This document shows, piece by piece, positions 5,424-7,805 of a stretch of DNA of 7,805 nt (within the stretch, counting starts at the first letter, position 1; the number at the start of each line of letters is the position of its first letter). The notes under the pieces were generated by a model. The model did not search any database, was not told the DNA's origin, and was given only the letters and a program-made list of their open reading frames with translations. This DNA comes from Palsa-872 sp036844615 (GTDB lineage: Bacteria > Chloroflexota > Dormibacteria > Dormibacterales > Dormibacteraceae). The stretch is taken from positions 1 through 7,805 of the forward strand of contig DAIUFK010000087.1 of NCBI GenBank assembly GCA_036844615.1, read 5' to 3'. The translations under genes and the position numbers were made by a program.

Positions 5424-6509
5424 GTGGTGAGGACGCGTTCGGCGGTCTTGGGCGTGGTGGCCGGCCTGGCGACGGTCGCGATCGCCGAGGTCGTGAGGCC
5501 TCGTGGCGGGACCTCGCTGCTTCTCGACTGGGAGGCGGTACGGCGCACCGCGCAGGCTCGTCTTGGCCGCGAAGCGATCCCTGCCAAGTCCCTCGCCGCT
5601 GCCGCGAAGGGCTACCGGGCGATGGCTGCCAAGCTAGAGAAGCCGCTGCTCGAGTTCGTCGGCGGGCTGCCCGCGGGAGCTGAGCTCCCCGAGTTCGAGG
5701 CACTCGACCGCGCAGGGTGGCTCGAGCTCAACCTCGGCATCATGCGTCGCGTCATCGACCCTGTGCTGGAAAAGGGCCGCCTGCCCAACTCTCTGATCGT
5801 AGAGTTCGGCAGGGCCGGGCTCGACAACTACATGGGATTCCTGCTCGGCTTCCTCGGCCGCCGCGTCCTCGGCCAGTACGACCCTCAGCTCCTTGGCGTG
5901 GAACCGGCGACCCCGATGAAGGGCGCGGGCCTCTTCCTCGTCGAGCCCAACGTCGAAGATTGGGGCCGCGAGGCGAACCTTCCGGAGCAGGACCTGCGCC
6001 GCTGGCTCATCCTCCACGAGATGACTCACGCGTGGCAGTTCGCCGCGAATCCGTGGTTGCGCGGCCACATGGAGCAGTCGATGCGCGTGCTCCTCGAGAC
6101 CGTCATGCAGAAGTCGTCGCCAGCGGTCCGCATCGCTGCCTTCGCGGGCGTCCTGCCCGCGCAGTGGAAGGTGATGCGCCAGATGCAGGGCACCATGTCG
6201 CTGATCGAGGGCTACAGCAACCTGGTAATGAACGAGCTCGGCGCCAAGTTGCTTCCCGGCTTCGCCAAGCTGGAGGAGGCCTACCGCAAGCGCAGCTCGA
6301 ACAAGAGCGTGCTCGACCAGCTTGTCTGGAAGCTCACCGGTCTCGACCTGAAGCTTCAGCAGTACCGCCGTGGCGAGGCCTTTGCTCGCGCGATCTACGA
6401 CGCCCACGGCATGAAGGCTTTGAACATCGCCTGGGAGGGACCCGGCCAGATGCCAAGGCTCGAAGAGCTGGCCAAACCCGAGGATTGGTATCGACGGGTG
6501 GCCGGCTAG
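5424..6509 (+). CDS. Membrane-anchored zinc-dependent metalloprotease, Zincin_2/DUF2342 family
   Basis: The 361-residue protein belongs to the zincin-like family long annotated in actinobacteria as DUF2342 or 'coenzyme F420 biosynthesis-associated'. Residues 7-24 form one hydrophobic segment, probably a membrane anchor. The core shows the family order: GRRVLGQYDPQLLG (145-158), FLVEPNVEDW (171-180), the zinc motif HEMTH (198-202) in LILHEMTHAWQF, then PWLRGHMEQ (210-218). Next come MSLIEGYSNLVM (258-269), with E262 the likely third zinc ligand, and LDLKLQQYRRGEAFARAI (307-324). H198, E199 and H202 are intact, so a working metal site is expected. Homologues' proteolytic activity and F420 link are poorly established, and no F420 gene is in this window. 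The start is GTG 5424 or the next codon, GTG 5427, which better suits the -10-like TACCCT. The stop shares CTAG with the convergent downstream gene. Confidence 0.88.
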   Translation: MVRTRSAVLGVVAGLATVAIAEVVRPRGGTSLLLDWEAVRRTAQARLGREAIPAKSLAAAAKGYRAMAAKLEKPLLEFVGGLPAGAELPEFEALDRAGWLELNLGIMRRVIDPVLEKGRLPNSLIVEFGRAGLDNYMGFLLGFLGRRVLGQYDPQLLGVEPATPMKGAGLFLVEPNVEDWGREANLPEQDLRRWLILHEMTHAWQFAANPWLRGHMEQSMRVLLETVMQKSSPAVRIAAFAGVLPAQWKVMRQMQGTMSLIEGYSNLVMNELGAKLLPGFAKLEEAYRKRSSNKSVLDQLVWKLTGLDLKLQQYRRGEAFARAIYDAHGMKALNIAWEGPGQMPRLEELAKPEDWYRRVAG

Positions 6510-6952
6510 GGTTTTTCTTCTTGCGCCGTTTCCTCGCTCATCGGCAGGATGGCGACTGGAAGGTCCGAGATGTCGAAGTAACGCACCGGCTTCGACATTC
6601 GCTTGGCGATACCGACCTGGACCTTCACACCCAGCGACATGTGGCCGAACACCCAGACCTCGTCGCAGCGCGCGAGGAGGTTGTTCATCGCCTCGCGGAC
6701 TATCTCCTTGGAAACTGTGTGCATCAGGTAGTAGTCGAAGAGCATGAATGGGCTCACCGGCACCATCCCGGAGTCGAGCACGAACTTCTGGATGTGCGTC
6801 CGCCAGTAGAAAACCTTGTTCGACATGGCGACGTAGACGAGCCGCTTGGGGTGGCGAAGGGTTTCCTCAGCTTGATCTCTCGCTGTCGGCTTGGTCGCCG
6901 GCTGGAAGATCCGCTCGAGTATGTCCTCGGCCGCCTTCCCCGAGATCGCCAT
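6506..6952 (-). CDS. Nucleoside 2-deoxyribosyltransferase-like fold protein (DUF4406-like)
   Basis: The 148-residue protein follows the pattern of the deoxyribosyltransferase-like superfamily (nucleoside 2-deoxyribosyltransferase, DUF4406, phage enzymes). A first strand, LVYVAMSNK (38-46), is followed by a helix with FYWRTHIQKFVLDSG. VPVSPFMLFDYYL (64-76) stands where relatives have P..PH....; then CDEVWVFG (96-103), a glycine loop SLGVKVQVGIA (106-116) and KPVRYFDI (121-128). In active family members the loop reads roughly GMxxEIxxA with a catalytic Glu; here the aligned residue is Gln112, so base-exchange activity may be lost. An N-terminal extension (1-36) is polar. The start is ATG 6952, because residues upstream in the open frame lack family character and lie over the SDR gene. 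A TAGGAT -10 sits about 10 bases upstream. It converges on the zincin gene, with the stops overlapping in CTAG, and diverges from the SDR gene. Confidence 0.65.
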   Translation of the reverse strand: MAISGKAAEDILERIFQPATKPTARDQAEETLRHPKRLVYVAMSNKVFYWRTHIQKFVLDSGMVPVSPFMLFDYYLMHTVSKEIVREAMNNLLARCDEVWVFGHMSLGVKVQVGIAKRMSKPVRYFDISDLPVAILPMSEETAQEEKP

Positions 6953-6961
6953 GGGTCGGCC

Positions 6962-6968
6962 TATCCTA
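6962..6968. promoter_or_regulatory. Predicted bidirectional promoter with overlapping -10 elements
   Basis: The 22-bp gap between the divergent starts holds CTATCCTATC. On the plus strand TATCCT (6962-6967) is a TAnnnT -10 ending 7 bases before GTG 6975. On the minus strand TAGGAT (6968-6963) is a TAnnnT -10 ending 10 bases before ATG 6952. Both genes would have leaders of about 0-4 bases. No clear -35 was found on either strand. Symmetry of this kind is a known cause of divergent transcription. Confidence 0.45.
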
Positions 6969-6974
6969 TCAGCC

Positions 6975-7769
6975 GTGCCAGAAACCTCAGCCGGACGTGC
7001 GCATGGAGCGCGGTTCCGCCTCGACGGACGCGTCGCTTTGGTGACCGGCGCCAGCCGCGGCATCGGCAGCGCCATCGCCGAGGCGCTCGCCGAGCAGGGA
7101 GCCTCCGTCGTGCTGTCAAGCCGGAAGCAGGCGGACCTCGAGGTCGAGGCTGGGCGGATCAACGCCGCCCACCCGAACAGCGCTGTGGCGATCGCCGCCC
7201 ACTCAGGCAGGCCCGATGACCTCCAGCGGCTTGTCGACGAGACCATGTCAAGGCACTCCCGGATCGACATCCTGGTCAACAACGCTGCAACCAATCCTTA
7301 TTTCGGGCCTCTGCTTGGTGCCGATCTCGGCGCCTGGGACAAGACCTTCGAGGTCAACCTTCGTGGCATGTTCGTCCTCACCAAGCTCGTCTACGAAGCC
7401 TCGATGGAGAAGAACGGGGGAGCCATCGTCAATGTGGCGAGCATCGGCGGCCTGAGGCCGGGCATGGGGCTCGGCGTGTACAACATCACGAAGGCGGGAG
7501 TGATCATGCTCACGCGCCAGCTCGCCCGCGAGGTCGGCGGCAACGTGCGAGTCAACGCGGTTGCGCCTGGCGTGATCAAGACACGGTTCGCCGAAGCGTT
7601 GTGGGGAAACGAGGCGATCCTGGAAAGAGTGCTCGCCTCCAACCCGATGGGCCGCATTGGAGTGCCTGACGAAGTGGCCGGAGCCGTCGCGTTCCTGGTC
7701 TCCGACGCCGCGTCTTACATAAACGGAGAGGTGTTGGTCATCGATGGTGGGGGCGGGGGCGAGGGTTAG
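6975..7769 (+). CDS. Short-chain dehydrogenase/reductase (SDR) family oxidoreductase
   Basis: The 264-residue product is a classical SDR. The cofactor motif TGASRGIG is at 24-31, followed by SSRK (48-51) after the second strand; a basic residue here usually favours NADP(H). NNAA lies at 102-105, N128 in FEVNLRG, and the catalytic set is S156 (NVASIGG), Y169 and K173 (YNITKAG). PGVIKTRF (198-205) and the closing INGEVLVIDGGGG (249-261) are standard. The overall sequence resembles DHRS4-like or 3-oxoacyl-ACP-reductase-like SDRs acting on carbonyl or beta-oxo substrates; the true substrate cannot be read from sequence. GTG 6975 is chosen because it places the Rossmann motif at the usual distance and directly follows a -10; the open frame runs back to 6891 but would overlap the divergent gene. 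The Gly-rich extreme C-terminus (GGGGGEG) is slightly unusual. Confidence 0.92.
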   Translation: MPETSAGRAHGARFRLDGRVALVTGASRGIGSAIAEALAEQGASVVLSSRKQADLEVEAGRINAAHPNSAVAIAAHSGRPDDLQRLVDETMSRHSRIDILVNNAATNPYFGPLLGADLGAWDKTFEVNLRGMFVLTKLVYEASMEKNGGAIVNVASIGGLRPGMGLGVYNITKAGVIMLTRQLAREVGGNVRVNAVAPGVIKTRFAEALWGNEAILERVLASNPMGRIGVPDEVAGAVAFLVSDAASYINGEVLVIDGGGGGEG

Positions 7770-7785
7770 CAACGGCGGCCCCTCC

Positions 7786-7798
7786 GGCCCTTCGGGCC
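7786..7798 (+). terminator. Possible weak terminator hairpin after the SDR gene
   Basis: GGCCC-TTC-GGGCC forms a 5-bp all-GC stem 16 bases after the SDR stop. No T run follows in the 7 remaining bases of the window, so it is not a canonical intrinsic terminator. It may be part of a larger structure cut off by the window end. Confidence 0.3.
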
Positions 7799-7805
7799 AC
7801 CTCCC

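Noticed and set aside
5634..6407. A 257-codon minus-strand frame opposite the zincin gene
   Set aside because: No family features; the sense frame holds HEMTH and the full Zincin_2 motif order.
6891..6974. Upstream extension of the SDR gene to 6891
   Set aside because: It would overlap the divergent gene by about 60 bp, and the SDR Rossmann motif already lies at a normal distance from GTG 6975.
5717..7219. A 500-codon open plus-strand frame across the zincin and the next gene
   Set aside because: It is rich in Arg, Pro and Ala with no domain logic, runs through three genes that have clear family motifs, and is the usual off-frame artefact of GC-rich DNA.
6953..7294. N-terminal extension of the deoxyribosyltransferase-like gene (open frame from 7294)
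   Set aside because: The extension lies antisense to the SDR cofactor and active-site region and lacks family character; ATG 6952 with a nearby -10 fits better.
1..7805. Defence system, CRISPR array, toxin-antitoxin pair or biosynthetic cluster
   Set aside because: No repeats with spacers, nuclease, toxin or assembly-line domains are present. The deoxyribosyltransferase-like fold and regulator do occur in defence contexts, but the remaining genes are ordinary metabolism.

Overview
This is a GC-rich, gene-dense bacterial window with nine protein genes on both strands and almost no spare DNA. The largest gap is about 230 bp. The codon use, the HspR-type MerR regulator, a Zincin_2 (DUF2342-type) metalloprotease with HEMTH, GTG and TTG starts and several apparently leaderless genes fit a high-GC Actinobacteriota, Chloroflexota or Dormibacterota-type soil lineage. 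That assignment is inference, since there is no rRNA or marker gene to fix it. I see no tRNA, rRNA, CRISPR array, IS element or phage gene.

Layout. (1) 64-1540, plus strand: a UbiE/MenG-like class I methyltransferase overlapping a UbiA-like polytopic membrane protein by 8 bp, as one operon. (2) 1556-2227, plus strand: a PAQR/hemolysin III family membrane protein (TrhA). It ends exactly where the convergent gene ends, with no intergenic base. (3) 2228-4551, minus strand: a two-gene acyl-CoA operon. A crotonase-fold enoyl-CoA hydratase is translationally coupled, through a TTGA overlap, to a biotin-dependent acyl-CoA carboxylase beta subunit. Residue signatures in both genes lean towards methylcrotonyl/geranyl-CoA-type chemistry (leucine or isoprenoid catabolism). 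(4) 4552-4782: the main intergenic region, with a consensus TATAAT promoter and possible operator sequences. (5) 4783-6509, plus strand: HspR-type regulator, a 67-residue basic zinc-ribbon protein and a membrane-anchored HExxH zincin, spaced by 30-40 bp. (6) 6506-6952, minus strand: a nucleoside deoxyribosyltransferase-like fold protein, convergent with the zincin and sharing a CTAG stop with it. (7) 6975-7769, plus strand: a classical SDR oxidoreductase, divergent from (6) across only 22 bp, with overlapping mirror-image -10 elements. A short GC hairpin follows at the window edge.

How the genes may work together: the methyltransferase/UbiA-like pair probably acts on a lipid or quinone-like substrate at the membrane. 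The hydratase/carboxyltransferase pair is catabolic and needs a biotin carboxylase/BCCP subunit encoded elsewhere. The regulator, zinc ribbon and zincin may form a stress or proteostasis unit, though this is speculative. Most of the window is ordinary core and accessory metabolism. The points most worth a second look are the start-site architecture (leaderless GTG genes, a symmetric bidirectional -10), the regulator/zinc-ribbon/zincin cluster, and the apparent active-site substitutions in the deoxyribosyltransferase-like and UbiA-like proteins.
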